From Solirubrobacteraceae bacterium (GTDB lineage Bacteria; Actinomycetota; Thermoleophilia; Solirubrobacterales; Solirubrobacteraceae), in NCBI GenBank assembly GCA_030447275.1, contig JAUJPF010000027.1:1-51221 (forward strand): DNA of 51,221 nt, read 5' to 3'. The translations under genes were made by a program, and so were the position numbers. This document shows, piece by piece, positions 33,781 to 42,494 of this stretch. Position 1 is the stretch's first letter. The number at the start of each line of letters is the position of its first letter. The notes under the pieces are model-generated. The model did not search any database. It was not told the origin of the DNA and saw only the letters and a program-made list of their open reading frames with translations.

Positions 33781-34041
33781 CCACGCGCGCCCGGCGCCGT
33801 GGCCGAGGACGTAGTCGACCGCCTGGCCGACGGTGAGGATCTGCGCCGCGTCCTCGTCGGACATCCGCACGCCGTAGGAGTCCTCGAGCTCCTGCACGAG
33901 CGTGTAGAGGTCGAGCGAGTCGGCGTCGAGGTCGTCCTTGAACCGGGTCGACTCGTCGATCCGCGACGTGTCGACGTCGAGCTCGTCGGCCAGGTGGTTG
34001 CGGATCAGCCCGAAGATCTCCTCGCGGGTCATCGGCGTCAC
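33781..34041 (-). CDS. acpP: Acyl carrier protein (3' end uncertain)
   Basis: Carrier of growing fatty acids as a 4'-phosphopantetheine thioester. Motif DLDADSLDLYTLVQEL holds the modified Ser. About 80-87 residues from GTG 34041, which overlaps the plsX stop (GTGA); ATG 34032 is an alternative. No stop is reached after YVLGHGAGRA. If one G of the GTGGAAGG run near 33782 is extra, a TGA follows at once, so the end is set there. The order plsX-acpP-rnc is common. Confidence 0.85.
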
Positions 34042-35024
34042 AAGCTAGTCGCGGCGTCGGACGCCGGAACCCGCCGCAGCGCCCCTGCGCCATCGAGGGC
34101 CGCGTGGGTGCGCCCGACGACGTCCTCGGTCACACCGCGGGCCGCGCGGCGGACCGCCTCGGCCCAGCCCTCGGCGCTGAACGACCCGTGCGGGACCACG
34201 GCGAGCCGGCGCAGGCCGAGCAGGTAGGCGCCGCCCTGGGCCTCGGGGTCGATCTCGGTCCTCAGGCTGCGGAGCGCCGGGCGCAGCAGCGCGCCGCCGA
34301 GCTTGGCCTTCGGGCTCGACATCGCGGCGCGGCGGACAGCGGCGATCATCGTCTGCGACGTCGCCTCCAGGACCTTCAGGGTGACGTTGCCGGTGAAGCC
34401 GTCGGTGACGATCACGTCGGCGACGCCCTCGGTGATGGCGAACCCCTCGACGTTCCCGACGAAGCCGTCCATCGCGCGGAGGCGCTCGTGGGCCTCGACG
34501 ACCTCCTCGCGGCCCTTCTCGGGCTCCGTGCCGTTGCTGAGGAGCCCCACCCGCGGCCGCTCGACGCCCAGTACCGTCGTCGCCAGCGCCGCGCCCATGT
34601 AGGCGAACTGCACGAGGTGCTCGGGGCGGCACAGCTCGTTGGCGCCGACGTCGAGCAGCGTCACCGGCGCGCCGGGGACGGGCAGCGGGAGCGCGAGCGC
34701 CGGCCGGTGGATCCCCTTGCCGCGTTTGATGTTGAAGAGGCCGGCGGCGAGCGCGGTGCCCGTCGATCCCCCGGCGACGAGCGCGTCCGCGCGGCCCTCG
34801 GCGACCGCGCGCGCGGCCAGGACGATCGAGGCGTCGGGCGTGGAACGGGCGGCGCGGGCCGCGTCGGCGGCCTTGGCGATCGAGACCGGCGCGTCGACCA
34901 CCTCGGCATCGATGCCCTTCAGGTCCTTCGCCGGTCCGAAGACGAGCACGTCGATGCCGCTCGCCGCCGCCCCCTCTGCCGCTGCTCGGGGGTCGTCGGC
35001 GCCGTTGACGTCGACGGCGATCAA
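34038..35024 (-). CDS. plsX: Phosphate acyltransferase PlsX
   Basis: 328 residues. Makes acyl-phosphate from acyl-ACP for phospholipid synthesis. Motifs: SIVLAARAVAEGRADALVAG, GGSTGTALAAGL, LLDVGANELCRPEHL (normally DxGAN), VGLLSNGTEPEKG, NVEGFAITEGVADVIVTDGF and GNVTLKVLE. TTG start at 35024, 8 bases after the rpmF stop. The N-terminal GGD motif of the family is reduced to NGADDP. Confidence 0.92.
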   Translation of the reverse strand: MIAVDVNGADDPRAAAEGAAASGIDVLVFGPAKDLKGIDAEVVDAPVSIAKAADAARAARSTPDASIVLAARAVAEGRADALVAGGSTGTALAAGLFNIKRGKGIHRPALALPLPVPGAPVTLLDVGANELCRPEHLVQFAYMGAALATTVLGVERPRVGLLSNGTEPEKGREEVVEAHERLRAMDGFVGNVEGFAITEGVADVIVTDGFTGNVTLKVLEATSQTMIAAVRRAAMSSPKAKLGGALLRPALRSLRTEIDPEAQGGAYLLGLRRLAVVPHGSFSAEGWAEAVRRAARGVTEDVVGRTHAALDGAGALRRVPASDAATSL

Positions 35025-35032
35025 CGGGAGGG

Positions 35033-35242
35033 CTAGTGGTCGTGGTCGTGATCGTGGTCGTGACCGCCGGAGGCGGCGACGACCTCACGCCCTGCGTACG
35101 TGCCGCACACCGGGCAGACGCGGTGCGGGCGGCGCGGGCTGTGGCAGGTCGGGCACGCGTTGACGGTCGGCACGGCGGCCTTGTGGGTGGCGCGGCGCTT
35201 GTTCGTGCGGGCGTGCGACTGCTTCTGCTTGGGGACGGCCAT
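35033..35242 (-). CDS. rpmF: Ribosomal protein bL32 with His/Asp-rich C-terminal tail
   Basis: 69 residues: MAVPKQKQSHARTNKRRATH, zinc-binding ACPTCHSPRRPHRVCPVCG (four Cys, the C+ form), then AGREVV and the tail SGGHDHDHDHDH. Normal bL32 ends soon after the zinc ribbon. The alternating His-Asp tail is a likely metal-binding segment. ATG at 35242. The usual neighbour yceD is 2.7 kb upstream, separated by other genes. Confidence 0.95.
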   Translation of the reverse strand: MAVPKQKQSHARTNKRRATHKAAVPTVNACPTCHSPRRPHRVCPVCGTYAGREVVAASGGHDHDHDHDH

Positions 35243-35266
35243 GGGCGCCCTAGGGTAGACGGTCGG

Positions 35267-36112
35267 ATGCGGATCCGCCCGCTCGAGGCCGAGGACGTCC
35301 CCGCCGTCCGCGCGATCGGCCAGGCGACGCTGCCGGCTCCGCCGGTCGACGCCGGGGCGCTGCGGGAGCGGTTCGGGCCGGCCCGCTTCGGCCGCTTCCT
35401 GGAGACGGATCGCGAGGGCTCGTGGGCGGCGGTCGGCGACGACGGCCGGGTGATCGGCGGCGTCCTCGCGCTCGTCCGCGACGGGATCTGGGGCCTCTCG
35501 TGGTTCGCGGTCGACCCCACGGCGCAGGGACGGGGCGTCGGGCGGCGGCTGCTCGCCGCGGCGCTCGAGCACGGCCGCGACGCCCGCGGCGGGATCATCC
35601 AGTCCTCCGTCGACCCGCGCGCGCTGCGCCTCTACGCGACGTCGGGCTTCGACGTGCTGCCGTGCCTGGCGGCGGCCGGGATCGTCGACCGCAGCGCGAT
35701 CCCGGCCGGCCTGCGGTCGGTCGAGGCCGGCGCAGACGCGCTCGAGCTCGGCCACACGCTCGGGCGGGAGGTCCGCGGCGGCGGCTACGACCCCGACGAC
35801 CTGCGCACGCTGCTCGACAGCGGCTTCCCGTTCCTCCGCGCGGGTGACGACGGGATCGCGTTCCACGCCGCCGGTCACCCTGTCCTCCTCGTCGCGCGCG
35901 ACGACGCCACCGCGACCGACCTGTTGTGGTCGTGCCTCGCGGCGGCGCCGAGCGGCGCGACGGTGATGGTCGACGGCCTCGCCGCGGGCCAGGACTGGGC
36001 GGTCCGCACGTGCCTCGCCGCAGGGCTCGCGCTCTCCCCCGACGCGCCGCTCTTCGTCCGCGGGGAGCTGGGGCCGCTGCGGCCCTGGCTCCCCAGCGGG
36101 GCGTATCTCTAG
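35267..36112 (+). CDS. GNAT family N-acetyltransferase (probable two-domain)
   Basis: 281 residues. The N-terminal GNAT domain has GLSWFAVDPTAQGRGVGRRL (acetyl-CoA loop QGRGVG) and ALRLYATSGFDVLPCLA. The C-terminal half (about 150-281) has a second, degenerate GNAT-like pattern (ATVMVDGLAAGQDWAVRTCL; APLFVRGELGPL) without a full loop. ATG at 35267, 24 bases from the divergent rpmF start, with TAGGGT-like sequence just upstream that could be a -10 for a nearly leaderless mRNA. Ends CTAG shared with the convergent permease gene. Confidence 0.8.
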   Translation: MRIRPLEAEDVPAVRAIGQATLPAPPVDAGALRERFGPARFGRFLETDREGSWAAVGDDGRVIGGVLALVRDGIWGLSWFAVDPTAQGRGVGRRLLAAALEHGRDARGGIIQSSVDPRALRLYATSGFDVLPCLAAAGIVDRSAIPAGLRSVEAGADALELGHTLGREVRGGGYDPDDLRTLLDSGFPFLRAGDDGIAFHAAGHPVLLVARDDATATDLLWSCLAAAPSGATVMVDGLAAGQDWAVRTCLAAGLALSPDAPLFVRGELGPLRPWLPSGAYL

Positions 36113-36942
36113 GACGCCTTCCGATACAGCCGGACCGTCAGCGGCGCGAAGATCGCCGCCAGCGCCGCCGCCTCGAGCAGGACCCGCCCGATCTCCCACG
36201 CGCTCGCGCCGTCGCCCATCAGCCCGCGCGTCGCGGTCGTCAGGTGCGACACCGGGTTGACGTGCACGAACGCCTCGAGCCACCCCGGCAGCGTCGCCGG
36301 GTCGACGAAGATGTTGCTGAGGAAGATCAGCGGGAACAGGCCCATGAAGCCCGCGTTCATCACCGCCTGCGGCGCGCGCAGCAGCAGCCCGACCGTGGTG
36401 AAGATCCACGACAGGGCGAAGGAGAAGACGACGATCAGCGCGATCGCGGCGACCACGCCGGTCACGCTCCCCGGGTCGAAGCCCATGATGAGGCCGAGCA
36501 CGACGACGACGACCGCCGCGACGAGGTAGCGCACGCTGTCGCCGAGCACCGCGCCGGCGAGCGGCGCCGGCCGCCACACCGGCATCGAGCGGAAGCGGTC
36601 GATGACGCCCTTCGTCGAGTCGGCGTTCAGCGCGACGCCGGAGTACACGGAGGTGAACAGCACCGACTGCACGAGCATGCCGGGCAGCAGGTACTGGAGG
36701 TACTCGCTCGTCGAGCCGGCGAGCGCGCCGCCGAACAGGTACGTGAACATGAGCAGGAACAGCACCGGCGTGAGCGTCACGTCGATCAGCTGCTCGGGGA
36801 CGTGCTTGATCTTCAGCATCCCGCGCCAGCCGAAGGTCAGGCACATCGACAGCCGGCCCGGCGGCTTGGGGCGGCGCGCCGACGCGAGCGCCGAGTAGAC
36901 CTCGTCCTGCTTGGGCTCCGGGCGGCTCTGGGTGGCGCTCAC
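36109..36942 (-). CDS. ABC-2 type transporter permease (DrrB-like)
   Basis: 277 residues with six hydrophobic segments (for example [71 protein letters not shown] and [17 protein letters not shown]). The ABC-2 permease signature [19 protein letters not shown] and [20 protein letters not shown] are typical of DrrB/NodJ exporters. GTG start at 36942 overlaps the ATPase stop (GTGA). Exports a hydrophobic substrate, possibly an antibiotic or lipid; unknown. Confidence 0.88.
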   Translation of the reverse strand: MSATQSRPEPKQDEVYSALASARRPKPPGRLSMCLTFGWRGMLKIKHVPEQLIDVTLTPVLFLLMFTYLFGGALAGSTSEYLQYLLPGMLVQSVLFTSVYSGVALNADSTKGVIDRFRSMPVWRPAPLAGAVLGDSVRYLVAAVVVVVLGLIMGFDPGSVTGVVAAIALIVVFSFALSWIFTTVGLLLRAPQAVMNAGFMGLFPLIFLSNIFVDPATLPGWLEAFVHVNPVSHLTTATRGLMGDGASAWEIGRVLLEAAALAAIFAPLTVRLYRKAS

Positions 36943-37919
36943 GCTGCCTCCTCCTCGTCGACGGTCTCCTCGGCCGGGTGGCCGGTCAGGGCCAGGAAGA
37001 CCTCGTCGAGGCTGGGCTGGCCGAGCGCGAAGTCGGCGAGCTCGATGCCCGCGGCCGACAGCTCGGCGATGGCGCCGGTCGCGCGGCCGGCGTCGGTCAC
37101 CGGCACGGTGAGCCGCGCCGGGTCGGGCTCGAGGTGGACCTGCGCGTCGAGCGCGCGGGCGAGCAGCTGCTCGGCCTCGTCGCGGCGGTCGGCGTCGAGC
37201 AGCCGCACGTGCAGCGCGCCCTGCCCGACCGACGCCTTGAGCTGCGCGGGCGTCCCCTCGGCGATCACCCTGCCGCGGTCGATGACCGCGATCCGCTCGG
37301 CGAGCTGGTCGGCCTCGTCGAGGTACTGCGTGCACAGCAGCACGGTCGTCCCCTGGGCGACGAGCGCGCGGACGATGTCCCAGACCTGGTTGCGCGACCG
37401 CGGGTCGAGCCCGGTCGTCGGCTCGTCGAGGAACATCAGCTCCGGCGTCACGACGATGCTCGCGGCGATGTCGAGGCGGCGCCGCATCCCGCCCGAGAAG
37501 TTCTTGACCTGGCGGCCGGCCGCGTCGGCCAGCCCGAAGGCCTCGAGCAGCTCGTCGGCGCGCGCCTTGGCGTCCGCGCGGGTGAAGCCGAGCAGGCGCG
37601 CGAGCAGGACGAGGTTCTCGCGGCCGGTGAGGTCCTCGTCGACCGAGGCGAGCTGGCCGGTGAGGCTCACGAGCGAGCGCACCTCGTCGGCCTGCGCGAC
37701 GACGTCGCGCCCGAGCACCTTCGCGCTGCCCGCGTCCGGGCGCAGCAGCGTGGCGAGCATGCGGATCGTCGTGGTCTTCCCGGCGCCGTTCGGGCCGAGG
37801 ACGCCGTAGACGGCGCCGCGCGGCACCGCGAGGTCGACGCCGTCGACGGCGCGGGTGGCGCCGAAGGTCTTGACGAGGCCGACGGCCTCTATGGCGAGCT
37901 GCGCAGACATCGTGTTCAC
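36939..37919 (-). CDS. ABC transporter ATP-binding protein (DrrA-like)
   Basis: 326 residues. Walker A GPNGAGKT (42-49), Q-loop in [18 protein letters not shown], signature [13 protein letters not shown], Walker [14 protein letters not shown] and the H-loop replaced by [10 protein letters not shown] (Gln for His, as in the DrrA group). The C-terminal ~90 residues ([20 protein letters not shown] ... [17 protein letters not shown]) are the DrrA-type regulatory extension. GTG 37919 or ATG 37910 start; a short palindrome lies just upstream. Coupled to the permease. Confidence 0.9.
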   Translation of the reverse strand: MNTMSAQLAIEAVGLVKTFGATRAVDGVDLAVPRGAVYGVLGPNGAGKTTTIRMLATLLRPDAGSAKVLGRDVVAQADEVRSLVSLTGQLASVDEDLTGRENLVLLARLLGFTRADAKARADELLEAFGLADAAGRQVKNFSGGMRRRLDIAASIVVTPELMFLDEPTTGLDPRSRNQVWDIVRALVAQGTTVLLCTQYLDEADQLAERIAVIDRGRVIAEGTPAQLKASVGQGALHVRLLDADRRDEAEQLLARALDAQVHLEPDPARLTVPVTDAGRATGAIAELSAAGIELADFALGQPSLDEVFLALTGHPAEETVDEEEAA

Positions 37920-37930
37920 CCTAGGAGAGA

Positions 37931-37947
37931 CTCCGCCTGTAGCGGAG
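37931..37947. promoter_or_regulatory. Short perfect palindrome upstream of the DrrA-like gene
   Basis: Arms ctccgc and gcggag with a 5-nt spacer, between the yceD stop (37959) and the ABC ATPase start (37919). It could be an operator for exporter control or a weak terminator for yceD. No local regulator gene points to either. Confidence 0.35.
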
Positions 37948-37958
37948 AATCATCGGTC

Positions 37959-38477
37959 CTAGCCGTCGAGCTTCAGCTCGCGCAGCTTCGACCAGCGTGG
38001 ATCGGGCTCGCGCTCGTGCTCGTGCGGCTCGTCGTTGAGGTTGCGCCCGCACTGCGGACACAGGCCCGCGCAGTCGTCGGTGCACACGATCTGCGCGGGC
38101 AGCGTCAGGGCGAGCGCGTCGCGTGCCCAGGCGCCGAGGTCGAGCTCCTCCTCGCCGTTGACGTAGGGCGAGTCGAGCTCGTCTCCCCCGCCGGGCTGGT
38201 CGACCTCGCGCGCGTCGACCTCGAACCGCGGCTCGGCGGCGCCGAGACAGCGCACGCACGGACCGGTGAGCGCCGCGTCGAAGCGCAGGCGCAGGCTGTA
38301 GCCGCTGCCGGTCATGCGCGAGACGTCGAGCCGGATCGGCACGTCGCGCGGTTCGACGGCGTACGCCTGACCGCCGAACCGGAAGTCCTCCACGCGGACC
38401 GGGAGGTCGAGCTTGCGGCCCTGCCCGGGACTGAGCGAGAGCCGCCCGAGGTCGAAGCTGTCGGCGCGGGCTCCCAT
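37959..38477 (-). CDS. yceD: YceD/DUF177 family protein (bL32-linked)
   Basis: 172 residues. N-terminal LSPGQGRKLDLPVRVEDFRF, then GPCVRCLGAAEPRFEVDARE and the Cys cluster CTDDCAGLCPQCGRNLN, the conserved DUF177 end. Usually co-operonic with rpmF and implicated in 23S rRNA accumulation with bL32. ATG at 38477 with GGAGGG close by. The C-terminus is His/Glu-rich (PHEHEREPDP). Confidence 0.88.
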   Translation of the reverse strand: MGARADSFDLGRLSLSPGQGRKLDLPVRVEDFRFGGQAYAVEPRDVPIRLDVSRMTGSGYSLRLRFDAALTGPCVRCLGAAEPRFEVDAREVDQPGGGDELDSPYVNGEEELDLGAWARDALALTLPAQIVCTDDCAGLCPQCGRNLNDEPHEHEREPDPRWSKLRELKLDG

Positions 38478-38497
38478 CCCTCCGAGGGTAGCGCCGG

Positions 38498-40135
38498 CTA
38501 GTCGTCGTCCCCGCTCTTGACGAGGTCCCTCTTGAGCACCTTGCCGGTCGCGTTGCGCGGCAGCTCGTCGAGGAACTCGACGTCGCGCGGGACCTTGTAG
38601 CCCGCGAGGTTCTGCTTGACGTGCATGCGGATCTCGTCCTCGCTCAGCCCGTCCTTCGCGACGACGAACGCGGCGAGCCGCTGGCCGAACTTCTCGTCCT
38701 CGACGCCGACGACCGCGACCTCGTCGACCTTGGGGTGGTCGGCGAGCAGGTCCTCGACCTCGCGGGGGAAGACGTTCTCGCCGCCGCTGACGATCATCTC
38801 GTCGTCGCGCCCGTCGACGAAGAGGCGCCCGCTCGCGTCGAAGTGGCCGACGTCGCCGGTCGACATGAGCCCGTCGATGACGTCCTTGTTGCCGCCGCCG
38901 CTGTAGCCCTCGAAGAGCATCTCGTTGCCGACGAAGATCCGGCCGGTGTCGCCGTCGGCGACCTCCTTGCCGTGCTCGTCGTAGATGCGCACCACGGTGC
39001 CGCGCGGCGGGCGGCCGGCGGTGCCGGGCGCGGCGCGCAGGTCCTCGGGCGTGGCGATCGTGGCCCAGGCCACCTCGGTCGAGCCGTAGAGGTTGTAGAG
39101 CTTGTCGCCGAACGCATCCATGACGCGCGTCGCTAGCTCGCCGGGGAGCGCCGACCCGCTGGCGTCGATGCAGCGCAGCGCTTCGAGGTCGTACTTGGCG
39201 ATCGTCTCGTCGCCCAGCTCGAGGATCCGCTGGAGCATGACCGGCACGACGGCGAGCACCGTGCACTCGTGCTGCGCGGCGTCCGAGAGCGTCAGCTCGG
39301 GGTCGAACTTGCGGCGCAGGACGAGCGTCGCCGCGAGCCCCATGCCGAGCGAGAAGTGCGCGAAGCCCCAGGAGTGGAACATCGGCGCGGCGACCATCCA
39401 GTTCTCGCGCGCGCGCAGCGGGATCTTGCTGAAGAACGACGCGGCGGGATCGAGCGACTCCGGCTGCGAGCGCGTCGCACCCTTCGGCGTGCCGGTCGTG
39501 CCGCTGGTGAGGATCACGACGCGCCCCTTCTCCTGCGGCGGCTCGAGGTCGGAGTCGTCGCCCTCGGCGACGAGGTCCTCGACGACCGAGCAGTCGGGCT
39601 TCTCGGGGCCGTCGAACCAGGCGATGAAGCGCTTGCGCCCCTTGCCCGCGTCCTTGACCATCTCCGAGAACTCCTCGTCGTAGACGATCGCGACGGGCTT
39701 CTCGCGCGTGACGACGTCGGTGACCTGCGGCGCGGCGAACATCGTGTTGAGGAACAGCGCGTGCGCTCCGATCTTGGAGCACGCGACGGTGGCGTCGATG
39801 AACCCGCGGTGGTTGCGGCAGAGGATCGCGACGCCGTCGCCCTCCCCGATCCCCTGGTCGCGGAACGCGTTGGCCAGCGCGTTCGTCCGCCTGTGGACGT
39901 CCGCGAAGGTGAGCGTCCCGAGCTCGTCGATGATCGCGATCTCGTCGGGGTAGCGGATGGCCGCGGCGGTGTAGCCGGCCGCCGGGGTGGGACCCCAGCG
40001 CTGGAGCGTCAGCGCGATGCGCGCGAGCTTGTCGGGACGGGTCGGGCGGATGACCCCGGCGTTCGTGAGCGTGTACGCCACCCACGCCTTGTTGATGACC
40101 TGATCGAGGACCTTCACGGCCCGGAAATATGTCAC
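38498..40135 (-). CDS. AMP-dependent acyl-CoA synthetase (long-chain fatty acid-CoA ligase type)
   Basis: 545 residues. ATP-binding P-loop VILTSGTTGTPKGATRS, YNLYGSTEVAWATIATPEDL (A5), STGDVGHFDASGRLFVDGRDDEMIVSGG (A7/A8, in two parts) and the C-terminal catalytic Lys in NATGKVLKRDL. Activates a carboxylic acid to acyl-AMP and then acyl-CoA. GTG start at 40135 overlaps the stop of the upstream gene (GTGA). GTG 40117 is an alternative. No membrane segment. Confidence 0.92.
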   Translation of the reverse strand: MTYFRAVKVLDQVINKAWVAYTLTNAGVIRPTRPDKLARIALTLQRWGPTPAAGYTAAAIRYPDEIAIIDELGTLTFADVHRRTNALANAFRDQGIGEGDGVAILCRNHRGFIDATVACSKIGAHALFLNTMFAAPQVTDVVTREKPVAIVYDEEFSEMVKDAGKGRKRFIAWFDGPEKPDCSVVEDLVAEGDDSDLEPPQEKGRVVILTSGTTGTPKGATRSQPESLDPAASFFSKIPLRARENWMVAAPMFHSWGFAHFSLGMGLAATLVLRRKFDPELTLSDAAQHECTVLAVVPVMLQRILELGDETIAKYDLEALRCIDASGSALPGELATRVMDAFGDKLYNLYGSTEVAWATIATPEDLRAAPGTAGRPPRGTVVRIYDEHGKEVADGDTGRIFVGNEMLFEGYSGGGNKDVIDGLMSTGDVGHFDASGRLFVDGRDDEMIVSGGENVFPREVEDLLADHPKVDEVAVVGVEDEKFGQRLAAFVVAKDGLSEDEIRMHVKQNLAGYKVPRDVEFLDELPRNATGKVLKRDLVKSGDDD

Positions 40136-41007
40136 CGATCGGGCAGGCGGAGCGTCGGCGGCACCTCGCCGCGATCGATCAGCCCGCGGATCTCCTTGAC
40201 GCGGCGCGGGTCGAGGAACACGTGCCGCTGGCCGACGCTCGGCTTCTCGGCCAGGAGTCCCGCATCGAGCAGCGCCTCGCCGACGTCGTTGGCGAGGGCG
40301 CGCTCGCTCGGGGCGAAGCCGCGGGACAGATGGGGGAACTCGGTGTGGTAGCCGCCCCACTTCCCCATCCCGTCGAGCCGCTGGAGGATGCGGCGAGCGA
40401 CGCGACGCGGCGGCTCGGGGTCGTCGTGCGGGCGCGGGACGCCGTCGCGCTGCTCGCCGAGGATCTGGAGGACCGCCTCCTCGTGCTCGTCGATCGACTT
40501 CGGGTCGGTGGGGCTGCCGCCGAGGCGGGCCACCGCGTGCGCGACCTTCAGCGGGTGGTGCGGGCCGATGGGCTCGCGCCAGTCCTCGCCCTTCACCTCG
40601 CCGACGGCGACGCCGCGCGCGCGCAGCCGGTCCACCCCGCCGACGGCTTCGTCGAAGGCGAGGGCGGCGAGCTCGGGGTCCGCCTCGCCGGCCCGCATGA
40701 GCAGGTGGCCTTCGAGCGCGCCGGCCTCGAGCGCGGTCTCGCCGCCGGCCTGCACGAGCGCCTCCACGGCGGCGGCCACGACCAGCCAGGCGCGCTCCGA
40801 CAGCCCGCCGGCGTCGGCCCGGACGGCCACCGGCACCGGGAGCGCCGCGACGCCGTCGCGCGCGACGGCGACGTGGATCGGCTCGTCGTAGCCCGAGCGC
40901 TTCTGCCCGAGCTCGCGCTCGCCGCGGGCGAGCTCGTCGAGAAGCAGCGAGCGCAGGCGCGCGGGCGCGAGCGGCTCTCCCTCGACGGACTCGGCGAACG
41001 GCGGCAT
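40132..41007 (-). CDS. Conserved hypothetical protein (291 aa)
   Basis: Soluble, Ala/Glu/Arg-rich, starting MPPFAESVEGEPLAPARLRS. Conserved-looking blocks: KRSGYDEPIHVAVARDGVAA, DWREPIGPHHPLKVAHAVA, DPKSIDEHEEAVLQILGEQ and MGKWGGYHTEFPHLSRGFAP, ending with a winged-helix-like part (DVGEALLDAGLLAEKPSVGQ; HVFLDPRRVKEIRGLI). Coupled by GTGA to the acyl-CoA synthetase; divergent from the coiled-coil gene at 41061. Family not recognised; the C-terminus could be DNA-binding. Confidence 0.65.
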   Translation of the reverse strand: MPPFAESVEGEPLAPARLRSLLLDELARGERELGQKRSGYDEPIHVAVARDGVAALPVPVAVRADAGGLSERAWLVVAAAVEALVQAGGETALEAGALEGHLLMRAGEADPELAALAFDEAVGGVDRLRARGVAVGEVKGEDWREPIGPHHPLKVAHAVARLGGSPTDPKSIDEHEEAVLQILGEQRDGVPRPHDDPEPPRRVARRILQRLDGMGKWGGYHTEFPHLSRGFAPSERALANDVGEALLDAGLLAEKPSVGQRHVFLDPRRVKEIRGLIDRGEVPPTLRLPDR

Positions 41008-41060
41008 GGGCTGATCCTGCCCGTTTTCCGTCCGCGCGCGCGCCTAGCTTTCCGTCGGTC

Positions 41061-42335
41061 ATGGAGGCTGCCACCACTCTCCCCTTCAGCCGGGTTCGCA
41101 CCTTCAACGGCGAGCTGCTGGTCGACGGGCTGCGCGTCGACGACGAGGCCGCGGTGCGGCTGGTCTTCGAGCGCGAGGCGCGTGGCGAGTCGCCCGATCG
41201 CCTGGTGCGCCAGATGATCGAAGTCGGCGCGCGCGTGCTCGATCGCGAGGAGACGGGCGCCGAGGCCGAGGTCGTCAAGGCCGAGTTCGAGCGGCTGAAG
41301 AGCGACTTCGGCGACCGGCTCAACCGCGTGTTCGGCGCCGACGAAGGGCACGTCGCGCGACTGCTCGAGAAGCACTTCGGCGACGAGTCGTCGACCGCGG
41401 TCCAGCACCGCATGCGCGCGGTGATGACCGAGCTGGCCACGCAGATGCGCGAGGACCTGCGCAAGCAGTTCACCACCGACACCGAGTCGAACCCGATCGT
41501 CGCGATCCAGAAGGCGTCGCTTCAGGTCGTGCGCGACAGCGCCAACCAGCAGGCCGCGTCGCTCCAGGTCATGAACCAGCGGCTCGAGGCGATGCGGCTC
41601 GAGGTCGCGGGGCTGAAGGCCGAGAAGGAGAAGCTCGTCGAGGTCGCGGCCGAGGCCGAGCGCGGCACCGCGAAGGGGCGGACGTACGAGGAGGCCGTCT
41701 TCGACGCGCTCGACGCGGTCGCCGGGGCGCAGGGCGACGACTGCGACGCCGTCGGCGACACGAAGGGCGTCGGCGGCAAGAAGGGCGACGTCGTGGTCGC
41801 GATCGAGGCGTGCGCCGGCCCCCCGCGCGGCCGGATCGTGTTCGAGGCCAAGAACTCGCGCAAGTCGAAGAAGGAGGCGCTGGCCGACCTCGGCGCGGCG
41901 ATGGACCACCGGGACGCCGACTACGGCGTCTTCGTCGTCCCGTCGGAGGACAAGCTTCCGGCCAAGACGCCCGAGCTACGCGAGTTCAACGGCAACAAGC
42001 TGTTCGTCGTCTTCGATCCCGACGAGGGGTCGCGCACGGCGCTCGAGCTGGCGTACAAGCTCGCCCGGGCGCGGGTGCTCATGGCGCGCTCGGAGGCCTC
42101 GGGCGTGGACGCCGCGGCGATCGCGGTCGAGGCCGAGCGCGCGCTCGGCGCGGTCGAGGACGTCCGCCGGGTCAAGTCGCAGCTCACCCAGGCGAAGTCG
42201 TCGATCGACGAGGCGCAGTCGATCGTGGAGGCGCTCGCCGGGAGCGTCCGCGGGCACCTCGGGCAGATCGAGTCGCTGCTGCGGGAGGCGGACGCCGAGG
42301 CCGTGGAGGCCGCGGCGGAGGTCGTCGCGGACTGA
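41061..42335 (+). CDS. Coiled-coil protein with a nuclease-like (PD-(D/E)xK, DUF2130/RmuC-like) core
   Basis: 424 residues. An N-terminal helical region (about 1-130) is followed by a coiled coil (about 150-210, LEAMRLEVAGLKAEKEKLVE). The core then begins AKGRTYEEAVFDALDAVA, continues KKGDVVVAI and GRIVFEAKNSRKSKKEALAD, placing Asp and ExK as in PD-(D/E)xK nucleases, and reaches DADYGVFVVPSEDKLP and GNKLFVVFDPDEG. C-terminal helices (about 340-424) follow. This order resembles RmuC and DUF2130 proteins. The role may be DNA end or recombination control; inference. ATG 41061. Confidence 0.65.
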   Translation: MEAATTLPFSRVRTFNGELLVDGLRVDDEAAVRLVFEREARGESPDRLVRQMIEVGARVLDREETGAEAEVVKAEFERLKSDFGDRLNRVFGADEGHVARLLEKHFGDESSTAVQHRMRAVMTELATQMREDLRKQFTTDTESNPIVAIQKASLQVVRDSANQQAASLQVMNQRLEAMRLEVAGLKAEKEKLVEVAAEAERGTAKGRTYEEAVFDALDAVAGAQGDDCDAVGDTKGVGGKKGDVVVAIEACAGPPRGRIVFEAKNSRKSKKEALADLGAAMDHRDADYGVFVVPSEDKLPAKTPELREFNGNKLFVVFDPDEGSRTALELAYKLARARVLMARSEASGVDAAAIAVEAERALGAVEDVRRVKSQLTQAKSSIDEAQSIVEALAGSVRGHLGQIESLLREADAEAVEAAAEVVAD

Positions 42336-42494
42336 CTCGGCGGCAGGCGCGCCTTCGCGCGGGTGGTCTTGGTGCGGGGGGGGTCGCTTCGCGTGGCGCT
42401 CCTCCGCCGGCGGGCGCGCCGCCAGCCGCCCGCCCCGCCGCGGGCCGCGCCCTCCGCCCCGGCCCCGCTCCTCCGCCCGCGGCCGGAACTTCTT

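Noticed and set aside
42336..42494. Arg/Pro-rich plus-strand extension of acylphosphatase upstream of the hairpin
   Set aside because: Acylphosphatases are about 90-100 residues; the extension is low complexity with no conservation signs.
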